Part shown: piece after piece, positions 46,533-55,750 of the stretch
How positions within the stretch are numbered: position 1 is the first letter of the stretch
Layout of the letters: every line of letters begins with the position of its first letter
Source of the DNA: Rhizobium sp. N324
Lineage (GTDB): Bacteria > Pseudomonadota > Alphaproteobacteria > Rhizobiales > Rhizobiaceae
Direction of reading: 5' to 3'
Length of the DNA: 64,000 bases
NCBI RefSeq assembly: GCF_001664485.1
Contig: NZ_CP013633.1
Coordinates: 62,001-126,000, forward strand
Made by a program: the position numbers and the translations under genes
Notes under the pieces: generated by a model
Told to the model about the DNA's origin: nothing
What the model saw: the letters and a program-made list of their open reading frames with translations, nothing else
The model's database searches: none

Positions 46533-46646
46533 GGGAGTGATGTCCTTAGATAACGCGACAGCAGTGTTGTGTCGCTGTGGACTGGCGGAAATGTCCGATC
46601 GAGTGAGCCGATTTCGAAGCGGCAGACCGCATGGCCTAAGGCGGCT

Positions 46647-47780
46647 TCATTCACCTTCTACGTCTGAAAGGACAATGGGATCGCCCAGTGCGGACATCAG
46701 GCTGGCACAGACATTTTCCGGGCCTGTCTCCGAGCAGAGTATAATTTTCGAGTACAGCGCTGGATCGACGTTGTAGAGGTAATGTGGAACCGTTCCGCCG
46801 TAGTTGTCGGAGAACGAAAGTACTGAACCGATCGCGTGGCCTTTCGACAGGGGAGAACGCGTCACGGATGAATAGAAAACCTCAGCGCCCTCCTTTTCCA
46901 AGCGCTCCGCAAGCAGGAAGGGCTGCCACACGTGTTCGCCCGTTCCGAGTACGAGGGTAATCCCGTCATCGGCAGCGTTTGCATTGAGACCCTGCAAGTG
47001 ATCGACGACGCCGAGACGCGCCCAGTCTCGAGCGACGTCGGGACAGACCTCGGGCCGCTTAGGACGGTCACAGGAAGGGACCTGCGGAGTAGCTGCCGTG
47101 AAATCCCCACGCGGAGTCCAACTGTACCGTCCGGAAACGATAGTAGCCTCACTGACTGTTCCCGTGATCTCCGCGCGGGCAGCGCCTTCTGACCAGTCGG
47201 TAAGCGTAAGTAGGACTGTGTGCTTCAGCTTCAAACGAATTTTTGCGGGAAGGGCAGCGAAGATGTTGGCAAATGTCTTACCTGTCGAAGCCTCATCGTC
47301 AACGAGTACCAAGCCGGTCGCACCATGAACCAAGTCGCGGAGCCTTGCCTCGCATGGTTCGTGCAGGAGGTGCCGCGGGGCATGGCTATGCTCTTCCTCA
47401 AATTCGCACAGCAGCGGCAGTTTAAGATCATGGCGAGTGGAGCAGATATATATTGCATCGCCGCGACCAGTGAGTTCGCGGAACCGCCGATGGACACCCG
47501 CACCAAGGCCAATGCCCGCTTCGGCTATTCCGATGAACAAAACCGGACCAGGAATATCGGCAGGAATCTGACGTGCAAGGAGGTCGAATGCATTTCCCAT
47601 GACCGAAGGGCGGATCGGCAGGAATCGACCAAGAACCTTGGAAACAAACAGAAACGAGCGGTTCGGGTTGATTCGCTGCCCGAAGCCGAACATCTCGATG
47701 GGGGGTACAAGGCTTCGATCCACGTGAACCGAGATAGTGCCGTCGGCGAGTTGCGCAGAGTATGTTGAAGGATTCACCAT
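46647..47780 (-). CDS. phosphoribosyltransferase with TRSP-type C-terminus (Ter-associated)
   Basis: A 377-residue protein with a PRTase fold. The PRPP-binding loop is unmistakable (GLVLVDDEASTGKTFANI). The N-terminal part (RSFLFVSKVLGRFLPIRPSV) and the substrate-hood region (VLFIGIAEAGIGLGAGVHRR) fit the Ter-linked PRTase_2 group. The C-terminal domain (LVLGTGEHVWQPFLLAERLE, SPLSKGHAIGSVLSFSDNYG) resembles TRSP. It is the first gene of the three-gene unit. No ATP-grasp, aldolase or TerD-like gene is in the window, so the set appears partial or continues elsewhere. Confidence 0.78.
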   Translation of the reverse strand: MVNPSTYSAQLADGTISVHVDRSLVPPIEMFGFGQRINPNRSFLFVSKVLGRFLPIRPSVMGNAFDLLARQIPADIPGPVLFIGIAEAGIGLGAGVHRRFRELTGRGDAIYICSTRHDLKLPLLCEFEEEHSHAPRHLLHEPCEARLRDLVHGATGLVLVDDEASTGKTFANIFAALPAKIRLKLKHTVLLTLTDWSEGAARAEITGTVSEATIVSGRYSWTPRGDFTAATPQVPSCDRPKRPEVCPDVARDWARLGVVDHLQGLNANAADDGITLVLGTGEHVWQPFLLAERLEKEGAEVFYSSVTRSPLSKGHAIGSVLSFSDNYGGTVPHYLYNVDPALYSKIILCSETGPENVCASLMSALGDPIVLSDVEGE

Positions 47781-48669
47781 TGCCAGCTTTCGAAAGTACG
47801 GACGTTTACCGTGGAAAAAATCCGTGCCATATGTTTCCGTGACGCCGCACGCTCATTGGCGTCTCGTTGACGAGCAGGGTAGCACTTACCTCTCGAGGCT
47901 CAGAGTGCATCCGCGCCACGATATCGCAGGAGAATTCGCCGGCCCTTGGCGCGAAGGCCAGCACGGCGCGAGCGCCTCCCTGGTTTCAGCTTCGTTGGGG
48001 CTAAATCCCGATCTGAGGCCTTCCTGCCCCGTCGATGCGGCTCGTGACCCATCTCCGACAAAGCGACTGGGGCGATAGAAATAGAGTTTACGTCAGTTCA
48101 TCCTCGCTCTCTGCGGTGAATCAGTAGCATGAAGTGAAGCAAGGGACGTGCCACTCGGACATGCAGCACGAATGCGAGCTGAATAGGCACCAGAACTCGA
48201 ATATTGCATTCCAGGTCTCACGCGGCAGATGTCCAGATTGCCGGGAAATTTCGTATTGCATCCATAACGGCTTTGGGCGACGGATTGCGGGACCTGCCAT
48301 GGCAAGCGCGTGCGGTCGCGAAACCTCAGATGGCGGCGAAGCGCTGCAGTTAAGAGAGATGCTGGAGCGTATATTCGCCTAAACGCTGCTGACGTGGCGG
48401 TTGGGCCTTTGAACGGTGGACGAGATCAGCCGGGAAAAAAGGCGTAGCTTCATTGAAATCGGCAGGGTGTACCCCGCCCACTACCGGGGATCAGAGCAGG
48501 CCAGCCTTGGCCCCAACCTGCGATGATAGCAGGTGCCTGGGGCACCTCCAGCACGTCGAGGGTTCTGCATCTTCGTGTCAGCCAATAGCCGACAGTTCGC
48601 ACCACGTTTGTATTCGCTTTGTCTGCTTTACGACAGACTTAAGTCTTGATGCCTGCACTCAGCCGTCGT
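47781..48669. other. gene-poor stretch upstream of the PRTase gene
   Basis: About 0.9 kb without a supported gene. It must include the promoter of the 47780 gene; no consensus was found. Short frames lack ribosome sites. Confidence 0.4.
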
Positions 48670-48782
48670 TGTTCAGTCCCGGCATTTCCATGGAGCGGAT
48701 CGAGGGTGAAACGTTCAGGCTGCGAAGTCTATGTCTTGCAGACGAACTCGTAGTGTGAGGCCCTTGAGGGTCTTGAGCCTGC
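48670..48782 (-). pseudogene. IS481-type end remnant
   Basis: TGTTCAGTCCCGGCATTT and the following ~110 bases align with the left end of the intact element at 16825 (including GACGAACTCGTA and GTCTTGAGCC in the same spacing), with many substitutions. It is the decayed 3' end of a related transposase gene and is cut off abruptly at the IS3 remnant. Confidence 0.65.
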
Positions 48783-48828
48783 GTGACCTGCCACTGAACT
48801 TTCATCCAGCGGCGATTAGAGCCTCGGC
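48783..48828 (-). repeat. 46-bp IS3-end repeat, second copy
   Basis: Matches 15616-15661 with two differences, encoding the end of an IS3 OrfB (AEALIAAG then stop). It is fused directly to the IS481 remnant. Confidence 0.65.
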
Positions 48829-49034
48829 GGTTTTGAATACGCCAAGTGGCGCGGTGTGAGCAACCGGCAACGCGGATCGTGTCCCAGCACCTGGTGTAGC
48901 TGACGGGAGGTAGCAAAGCCGAGTGCCCGCGCGCTTCTCGCTGCGCTGTAGCGGGTGATCGGCTTTGCGGGCGGCCATCAGTGTTTTCCGCTAGGGTCGG
49001 GTTGTTCAAGACCAACCTGACGGAAAGATCACCG

Positions 49035-50308
49035 ATGACCAATGACATGATGAACGTGCGCTCCCTTGTTGAGAAGAGTGCCGATGCAGATTTGTTGCGT
49101 GAGATGATCGGCCTTGCTGCCGAGCGGCTGATGGAGCTGGAAGTAGGCTCGGCTACGGGTGCAGACTTCGGTGTGAAGAACTCGATGCGGCTCACTCAAC
49201 GCAATGGCTACCGTGACCGCGATTGGGAGACGCGGGCTGGCACCGTCGAGCTTCGCATTCCGAAGCTGCGCAAAGGCAGCTACTTTCCGAGCTTCCTTGA
49301 ACCGCGCCGGATGGCAGAGAAAGCTCTGACGGCCGTTATCCAGGAAGCGTATATCCAGGGAATCTCGACCCGTTCTGTCGACGACCTGGTCAAGGCCATG
49401 GGTATGAGCGGCATCTCCAAAAGCTAGGTGAGCCGTCTATGTGAAGAGATCGACGTCAAAGTGAAGGCGTTCCTCGACAGGCCGATTGAAGGTGAGTGGC
49501 GGTACGTCTGGGTGGACGCGACCTATCTCAAGGTCCGGCGTGGCGGCCGCATCGTCTCAGTCGCCGTCATTATCGCGGTCGGCGTCAATAACGACGGTCG
49601 GCGCGAGGTCCTGGGTATGGAAGTTGGCACCTCGGAGGCCGAACCGATCTGGACGGAATTCTTGCGCAGGCTGACACGTCGAGGATTACGTGGTGTGAAC
49701 CTTGTTGTCTCTGATGCACATGAGGGCATCAAGGCTGCCGTTTCCAAGGTTCTCAATGCCACTTGGCAAAGGTGCCGGGTTCACTTCATGAGGAACGTGC
49801 TCGCGCATGCTGGAAAGAGCGGCAGGCGGGTCGTATCCGCCTTCATCGCGACGGCCTTTGCCCAGGAGACCCCGGAGGCAGCAAGCGCACAATGGCGCAG
49901 TGTCGCCGATCAAATCAGGCCGAAAGTGCCGAAGCTTGCCACCATCATGGACGACGCTGAAGAGGAAGTGTTCGCCTACATGACCTTCCCGAAAGAGCAC
50001 CGGGAAAGCTGCACTCGACGAATCCAATTGAGCGTCTCAACGGCGAAATCAAGCGACGCACCGAGGTCGTCGGCATCTTTCCGAACGACGAAGCCATCGT
50101 CCGTCTCGTCGGCGCATTGCTGCTCGAACAGAATGATGAATGGGCCGTTCAACGCGCCAGGTATATGACGCTTGAGACCATGGCCCAAATGAGCGATGAT
50201 CCCCAAATCAGCCTGCCCCGCTGTGATGTCGGGTTAGGAAACGAGCGGGACAGCAGGCTAATACACTGCCCGAATTGCCCCGTGTGGACGGCAAGCGTCA
50301 AGCCTTGA
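49035..50308 (+). pseudogene. IS256-family (mutator) transposase, amber codon and frameshift
   Basis: Starts [20 protein letters not shown] with the family's N-terminal features ([20 protein letters not shown]). After SGISKS an in-frame TAG (49425-49427) replaces the usual Gln of SKSQVSRLCEEID; translation otherwise continues in frame through the DDE core (VWVDATYLKVR, LVVSDAHEGIKAA, CRVHFMRNVLAH). Near 50005 a second lesion shifts the frame, and RLNGEIKRRTEVVG-type sequence continues in another frame to about 50308. Two independent defects make it inactive. Confidence 0.85.
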
Positions 50309-50899
50309 TGCCAAATTCAAACGGATATGAGTGGGGCTTCGCAGCTGCGGCGAGGTCTCGATAGGGTCCGACAATAAGCCCGAATGAGTGGGCACAATGG
50401 GACTGAAAGTGGGATCACTTGGTGAGCCCGTTGTTCCCGCGCGGAGATCCCGCCGCTATTCTCGCAAATGTCGGACAGCCGCCGCCCTTTGTCGCATTTG
50501 TCGAGATCACGACAATCGGTTTGTCCCGCTCTGCTCTACGCACCCGTCAAGCCACGGAGTGGTGCCTGCTTCGCAGTTTTGAATTTGAGAGCGAGCGGGC
50601 TACGGCTCCGTCATTGCTGGGGGTCCGATAGCGAAAGCCTGTTCGAGATGCGTGCTTCTCTATCGTCGCACAGGGCGTTTTCAGCATCTTGGGCCCTCTC
50701 ACCGGTCTGAACAACTGTTTCAGCTTGATCATTTGAGGTTTTCGCAACCGAACGTGCTTGCCGTGGCTGGTCGGCAAGCCGTCGCTCGAACGATCATGGA
50801 ATGCGATACTAAGTTTTCCGGAATCTGGATTCCAACTGGAATGCAGGAATACGATCGGTAGTAGCGTTTTTAGCTCGCATTTTACGCTGCATTTTCGAG
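50309..50899. other. intergenic stretch upstream of melA promoter
   Basis: No supported gene. An in-frame extension of the tyrosinase frame reaches back to 50758 but lies upstream of the promoter below. I looked for a NifA upstream site (TGT-N10-ACA) between 50640 and 50890 and found only imperfect matches. Confidence 0.45.
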
Positions 50900-50915
50900 T
50901 GGCACGTCGCTTGCT
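50900..50915 (+). promoter_or_regulatory. sigma-54 (-24/-12) promoter of melA
   Basis: TGGCAC-GTCGC-TTGCT is an exact match to the RpoN consensus with GG and GC separated by 10 bases. It lies about 160 bp upstream of the tyrosinase ATG. Established knowledge: melanin synthesis in R. leguminosarum bv. phaseoli depends on NifA, a sigma-54 activator, which fits. It predicts transcription starting near 50927. Confidence 0.85.
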
Positions 50916-51075
50916 TCATTTCTCGTGCCGCCGATTCACCGAAACTCAGAAAGAGCCAACGCAAGCTCTATGGTGGTGCGAATTGCCCACTGCTCCCGCG
51001 CCCAGACGGCGCGGAACCGGCCTAAAAGCGGCATTAATCTTGGCGAAGGACAATTCAAATCCAAGGGAGAGTAAG

Positions 51076-52587
51076 ATGAGCATCACACGCAGACATGTCA
51101 TCGTTCAGGGTGGCGTCATTGCAGCAGGCCTGCTCGCCAGCGGCCTACCGGGGACAAAAGCCTTCGCGCAGATACCGTCAATCCCTTGGCGGCGCTCACT
51201 GCAGGGCTTGGCCTGGAACGACCCGATCATCGAGACCTATCGCGACGCAGTGCGCCTTCTCAACGCCCTTCCCGCCAGCGACAAATTCAACTGGGTCAAC
51301 CTCTCGAAACTTCACGGCAGCGGTGACGTCGTCAAATACTGCCCGCATGGCAACTGGTATTTCCTGCCGTGGCACAGGGCCTATACGGCTATGTACGAGC
51401 GCATCGTTCGGCACGTGACCAAGAACAACGATTTCGCTATGCCGTTCTGGGACTGGACCGACAATCCGTACCTGCCCGAAGTGGTCACAATGCAAAAGAC
51501 GCCCGACGGCAAGGACAATCCACTTTATGTTTCGTCGCGCACCTGGCCAATCACGCAGCCGATGCCGGACAATATAGTTGGGCCACAGGTTCTCAACACC
51601 ATCCTAACGGCGAAGCCATACGAGGTCTTCGGCACCACCCGCCCCGAGGGACAGAACTCACTCGATCCTTCCTGGGTCACCACCAGCAGCGGCACGCAGG
51701 GGACGCTGGAATACACACCGCACAATCAGGTGCACAACAATATCGGTGGCTGGATGCCGGAAATGTCGTCGCCCCGCGATCCGATCTTCTTCATGCATCA
51801 TTGCAACATCGACCGCATCTGGGCGACGTGGAATTTGCGCAACGCCAACAGCACGGATCGGCTCTGGGCCGACATGCCGTTCACCGACAATTTCTACGAT
51901 GTCGACGGCAACTTCTGGTCCCCGAAGGTCTCTGACCTTTATGTTCCAGAGGAACTCGGATACAATTATGGTTTCCGGACCTACTTCAAGGTCGCGGCGG
52001 CGAGCGCCAAAACGCTGGCCCTGAACGATAAACTCACGTCCGTGATCGCGGCGACGGCGACCGATGCTGCAATCGCCGGCGTGACGACCACCTCCACGGA
52101 CAACAGCAAGGCGGCAACGGAAAACGTGCCGCTTTCGCTGCCGATCAAGATCCCGGCGGGCGCATTGCAGGAGATCGTCCGCCAACCGCCTCTGCCATCC
52201 GGCATGGATACAATGGATTTCGGCGCGGCACAGGAGCAGGCGGCCTCCGCTCCTCGTGTGCTGGCATTCCTGCGCGATGTCGAGATCACCAGTGCCAGCA
52301 CGACCAGCGTTCGGGTGTTTCTCGGCAAGAACGACCTTAAGGCCGATACGCCCGTCACCGATCCCCATTACGTCGGTTCTTTCGCCGTTCTCGGTCATGA
52401 CGGCGACCATCATCGCAAACCATCCTTCGTCCTCGATCTGACGGACGCGATCCAGCGGGTTTACGGCGGAAGGGGGCAGACGGATGGCGAGGCCATCGAC
52501 CTGCAGCTCATTCCTGTCGGATCGGGAGCGGGCAAACCCGGCGCCGTAGAGCCCGCAAAGCTAGAAATAGCCATAGTGTCCGCCTAA
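51076..52587 (+). CDS. melA: tyrosinase (melanin synthesis)
   Basis: Type-3 copper monophenol/diphenol oxidase that converts tyrosine to dopaquinone and leads to melanin. A 503-residue protein starting at ATG 51076 after GGGAGAG; the frame opens at 50758 (609 residues), but that start lies upstream of the sigma-54 promoter. CuA ligands lie in YCPHGNWYFLPWHRAYTAMY; CuB ligands in HNQVHNNIGGW and FFMHHCNIDRIW. The N-terminus carries a Tat-like signal (ITRRHVIVQGGVIAAGLLAS). The C-terminal ~150 residues form the extra domain typical of rhizobial tyrosinases. The next gene follows by 31 bp on the same strand. R. etli melA is known to be on the symbiotic plasmid. Confidence 0.92.
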   Translation: MSITRRHVIVQGGVIAAGLLASGLPGTKAFAQIPSIPWRRSLQGLAWNDPIIETYRDAVRLLNALPASDKFNWVNLSKLHGSGDVVKYCPHGNWYFLPWHRAYTAMYERIVRHVTKNNDFAMPFWDWTDNPYLPEVVTMQKTPDGKDNPLYVSSRTWPITQPMPDNIVGPQVLNTILTAKPYEVFGTTRPEGQNSLDPSWVTTSSGTQGTLEYTPHNQVHNNIGGWMPEMSSPRDPIFFMHHCNIDRIWATWNLRNANSTDRLWADMPFTDNFYDVDGNFWSPKVSDLYVPEELGYNYGFRTYFKVAAASAKTLALNDKLTSVIAATATDAAIAGVTTTSTDNSKAATENVPLSLPIKIPAGALQEIVRQPPLPSGMDTMDFGAAQEQAASAPRVLAFLRDVEITSASTTSVRVFLGKNDLKADTPVTDPHYVGSFAVLGHDGDHHRKPSFVLDLTDAIQRVYGGRGQTDGEAIDLQLIPVGSGAGKPGAVEPAKLEIAIVSA

Positions 52588-52618
52588 CATCCGGACTGGC
52601 TGGGTTGTGGAGACATCG

Positions 52619-53074
52619 ATGCGCTATCATCGTTGGGTGCTTATCGCTATTCGTGCGGCGGCATTATCGATGCTGCGCATCGTCAGCCCGGTTCAAGCTA
52701 ACGAGAGCGACATGCGGGCAACGACCAGTAAGCCCGCGACGATAACCATATCGAGCAGAGCAGTCCACTCATCGGCTGATACCAGTGCGCGGGTCGTCCT
52801 TACTGTCACTGGTTATGAACCGTCGACTTCAGGACCAGTGACGACGGTCGTTTCGCTTGACTGCGGCAGTAACGTTCGCGAAATTGGTAGGTTTGGTATT
52901 TTTCCGAACAAGGCGTTTTCGGTATTGGACGGGGCAAAGCCTCAACGATTTGGGTTTCCCTTGCCCGATGACCCGTCTTGCCGTCAGCCACAGACCGTCA
53001 TTATCCGGCTGGAGCCTCAAACAGGCGGCGGTTCGGGCGCCAGCATCACTATCAGCGACGCAAGCATCGGATAG
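52619..53074 (+). CDS. small exported protein downstream of tyrosinase
   Basis: A 151-residue protein starting at ATG 52619 behind GGAG. The N-terminus is a signal peptide (WVLIAIRAAALSMLRIVSPV) and the mature part looks like a single beta-sandwich (RVVLTVTGYEPSTSGPVTTV, VSLDCGSNVREIGRFGIF). Two Cys residues (VSLDCGSN and DPSCRQ) could form a disulfide. It probably shares the melA transcript. Streptomyces tyrosinases need a small cofactor (MelC1); this protein is a candidate partner by position only, with no sequence resemblance that I can see. Confidence 0.6.
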   Translation: MRYHRWVLIAIRAAALSMLRIVSPVQANESDMRATTSKPATITISSRAVHSSADTSARVVLTVTGYEPSTSGPVTTVVSLDCGSNVREIGRFGIFPNKAFSVLDGAKPQRFGFPLPDDPSCRQPQTVIIRLEPQTGGGSGASITISDASIG

Positions 53075-53556
53075 ATTGGCAGTCGGGGCTGATTTGCCGC
53101 TAGCTCCAGAACCTTGGCGGCAATGAAAGTCCGCCGGATAAAATAGAGGGTTTTGATAGGTTGTTGTGACAAAGGTCCAACGCGCAGCGCCTATCGTGGT
53201 CAACAGTTTACAGTCTTGCCGCTGCATTCTGCGACTGATGGTCGTCTGCAAGCAGGCAAAGGTTTTTGGCCGACCCGAGACTAGGCTCAAGATAAAGTCG
53301 CTCTTAAAGGCATTGAACCAACGACGCGTTCCTAGATCAGTAAAGTGACTCTTCAACCACTTCAGATGCTTGCGCGGAGTCTGTCCGAAAGCTGCATTGA
53401 CTTCGCACGCGGTCCAAAACCGATTCAGACTGCGCGTTCAATTCAAAACTGAAGATTAGACGTGTGCTTTTAATGGCACTGGATTTGCAAGGACACGGGC
53501 GGCGTGCGGCCATAGGTATCGCTTCCATTCGTGATAGAGAGGCGCGGAGGTTAGTC

Positions 53557-55086
53557 TTGAAACGAAGAGATTTTTCGACTGTTGGGCTCACTGCTCTTCT
53601 CGCCGGGATCGTATTCCCGGCTTTTCCCAGCACCGGATTCAGTGAGCAGCGAAAGCCGTCCATCCCCGCACTCCCTGATCAGCGGAAACTTTGGAGTTGG
53701 ATCAAAAGGCTCAACAGTTTCGGCCCCCGATTGACCGGCAGCCCGGCGCAAGCACGGGCAATCGATTATCTTGCTGGTGAGTTGAGAGGGATGGGCCTTG
53801 AGGTGAAGCGCGATCAACTCACGATGCGCCGGTGGATGCCACGAACCACCGCGTTCAAACTGTCAAATGGTGAAGTAATTGAGGTAGCGGCGCCGTTCCC
53901 GTATTCCGGGCTTACACCTCCCGGCGGTATCTCGGGTAAGATGGTTCTTTTCAACGGTCGGGTTCAGGCGTTTGAGAAAGCCCGCGGCAAAATTGCGGTG
54001 GTGACGGTAAAGCGTCGGGATCTGGCGGCATTCCTCGAACTGGTGACCAATCGACGCGGCAGCCTGCCGGAAGGCATAGACTTTCCCAAAGCCGTAACCA
54101 CGCCGCTTATCACCGGTTTGCTTGGCGTACCGATCGACAAGGCGCGTGAAGCAGGGGTTTTAGCCGTCGTTTGCATTTTCGAAGGCGTCTCGGAAGTGCA
54201 GTTGAAGGGGCAGGTGCTGCCATTCACCACACCGTATTGGGGCTTACCTGCAATATGGGTGGCGCAATCTGAAGGAGAGCGGATCAAAGCCGCGATCAAG
54301 CACGGTTTGAGCGGTCGCCTGACCTTGGATGGCACGTTGGAAGACGTTGCGACCGATACGATTTATGCGGTTTTGCCGGGCTGCAACCTGCTTGAGACAA
54401 TCATCATCAACACCCACACCGATGGACCTAATGCGTGCGAAGAGAACGGCGGTGCTGGGGTACTCGCTCTGGCGCATTATTTCTCCTCGCTACCGAAATC
54501 TGCCCGCAACCGAAGCCTCGTCTTCGTACTCGTCACGGGTCATTTCCAGCTTCCCCAGTTCGGCCGCCACGGGAATCAGGCGACGGCGACCTGGCTCGAA
54601 ATGCATCCAGAATTGTGGGACGGCAAACCCGGCCATGCTAAAGCCGTTGCAGGAGCTACGATTGAGCATCTTGGATGTACCGAGTGGCGAGATGACTTTG
54701 CAAAAGGGCACCCCGCGCCCACCGGGAAGCCGGAGCTCGATTTGATCTATACCAGTAATAAGTCGATGAGTGACGTGTATATCGCTGCCGCACGCGGGCG
54801 CAAAAAGGTACGCGCGCTGATAGTCGCCCCAGCGGCGGCGCAGGTGATGTTGGGCGAAGGCCAGCCATTATACGCATCAGGAATTCCGACGATATCAAGC
54901 TGTCCGATACCGGACTATCTTTGCCAGGTCTTGCCGGGCGGAGGCTTGGACCGGCTCGACCCTGATTACGCCTTTCAGCAAGTGGAAACCTTTGCCCGCA
55001 CGGTCGACTTGCTCGACACGATGCCGCGTGGTGAGATCGGAATTGTTCCGTTTAACCTGTCCACTGTTATCGGTGATCTGCTGTAA
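53557..55086 (+). CDS. M28-like zinc peptidase, Tat exported
   Basis: The translation start is TTG 53557: GGAGG (53546-53550) stands 6 bases before it, and the coding sequence then opens with a Tat signal (KRRDFSTVGLTALLAGIVFP). The 509-residue product resembles an M28 aminopeptidase: an N-terminal RLTGSPAQARAIDYLAGELR, a PA-type insert (RVQAFEKARGKIAVVTVKR), and the metallo-core with INTHTDGPNACEENGGAGVL. The usual second zinc ligands (Asp-Asp-Asn) are replaced by EENGG, and GHFQLPQF stands where a Glu-Glu pair is expected. So catalytic competence is uncertain. It is 480 bp downstream of the tyrosinase partner gene. Confidence 0.65.
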   Translation: MKRRDFSTVGLTALLAGIVFPAFPSTGFSEQRKPSIPALPDQRKLWSWIKRLNSFGPRLTGSPAQARAIDYLAGELRGMGLEVKRDQLTMRRWMPRTTAFKLSNGEVIEVAAPFPYSGLTPPGGISGKMVLFNGRVQAFEKARGKIAVVTVKRRDLAAFLELVTNRRGSLPEGIDFPKAVTTPLITGLLGVPIDKAREAGVLAVVCIFEGVSEVQLKGQVLPFTTPYWGLPAIWVAQSEGERIKAAIKHGLSGRLTLDGTLEDVATDTIYAVLPGCNLLETIIINTHTDGPNACEENGGAGVLALAHYFSSLPKSARNRSLVFVLVTGHFQLPQFGRHGNQATATWLEMHPELWDGKPGHAKAVAGATIEHLGCTEWRDDFAKGHPAPTGKPELDLIYTSNKSMSDVYIAAARGRKKVRALIVAPAAAQVMLGEGQPLYASGIPTISSCPIPDYLCQVLPGGGLDRLDPDYAFQQVETFARTVDLLDTMPRGEIGIVPFNLSTVIGDLL

Positions 55087-55750
55087 AACTGACCAACACT
55101 AACGCCAGCGAAAATGGCGGCGTCACGCGGTCGGCACTTTAACTGGCGCCGAGGATCATCTGGCTGTTCACGATAGTGCCGGGTCATAGCCGTCCCATCT
55201 GGGCACGCTTCGTCATGCATCAGATGACCGGCCTGCGTTTCCACGTCGCGGCCTTCGAGGCTCTCGGCGGCGCTCCGCGGGAGTGCTTTGCGACCGGATG
55301 AAGACTGCCGTCATCGGTGAGCGTCAGACAGAAGGCATCGTTTATAACCGTGCCACCACCAGCCTTAGCCCCACCACCAAAGCCACGCGGACGGCCGCCG
55401 AAACATCTTAGTTGGTGGGGATCCCACACCGCAGGCGAATCCATCACCTCCTGTCCTGCGATAGTCTCCAACGAGCTGGGAGAAACTGCTGATCCAGGCT
55501 GAATGAAGACTTTGTGTGGCATTCCCTGGCGACGAGCTTGCTGCCCCCTCTCCCGGCGTAGCTGGCTGACCCAGTGCTTGGCATAGACATTGCAGGGGAT
55601 GAATGCGGCGGTAACTCGTTGGGGTCGGAAGTCGTCAAACTGCTTTCCTAGGCGTCGGCATTGCCTACCGAGCACCTCGCCAGACGGAAGCACGATCGAT
55701 CTGGCACGTATGTATGCGTACGGGATCATAACCATAGAGGAGTTGAAACG
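55087..55750. other. intergenic stretch
   Basis: About 660 bp. A minus-strand open frame at 55220-55735 lacks a ribosome site and looks like shadow sequence. The last ~60 bp contain the leader of the DUF3141 gene. Confidence 0.4.

Noticed and set aside
50758..51075. N-terminal extension giving a 609-residue tyrosinase
   Set aside because: It begins upstream of the sigma-54 promoter at 50900 and lacks a ribosome site; the Tat signal begins at 51076.
55702..55717. sigma-54-like sequence upstream of the DUF3141 gene (TGGCACGTATGTATGC)
   Set aside because: The GG to GC spacing is 11 rather than 10 bases and the -12 element is imperfect.
55220..55735. 171-codon minus-strand frame before DUF3141
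   Set aside because: No ribosome site, low-complexity Gly/Arg-rich stretches, and no recognisable domain.
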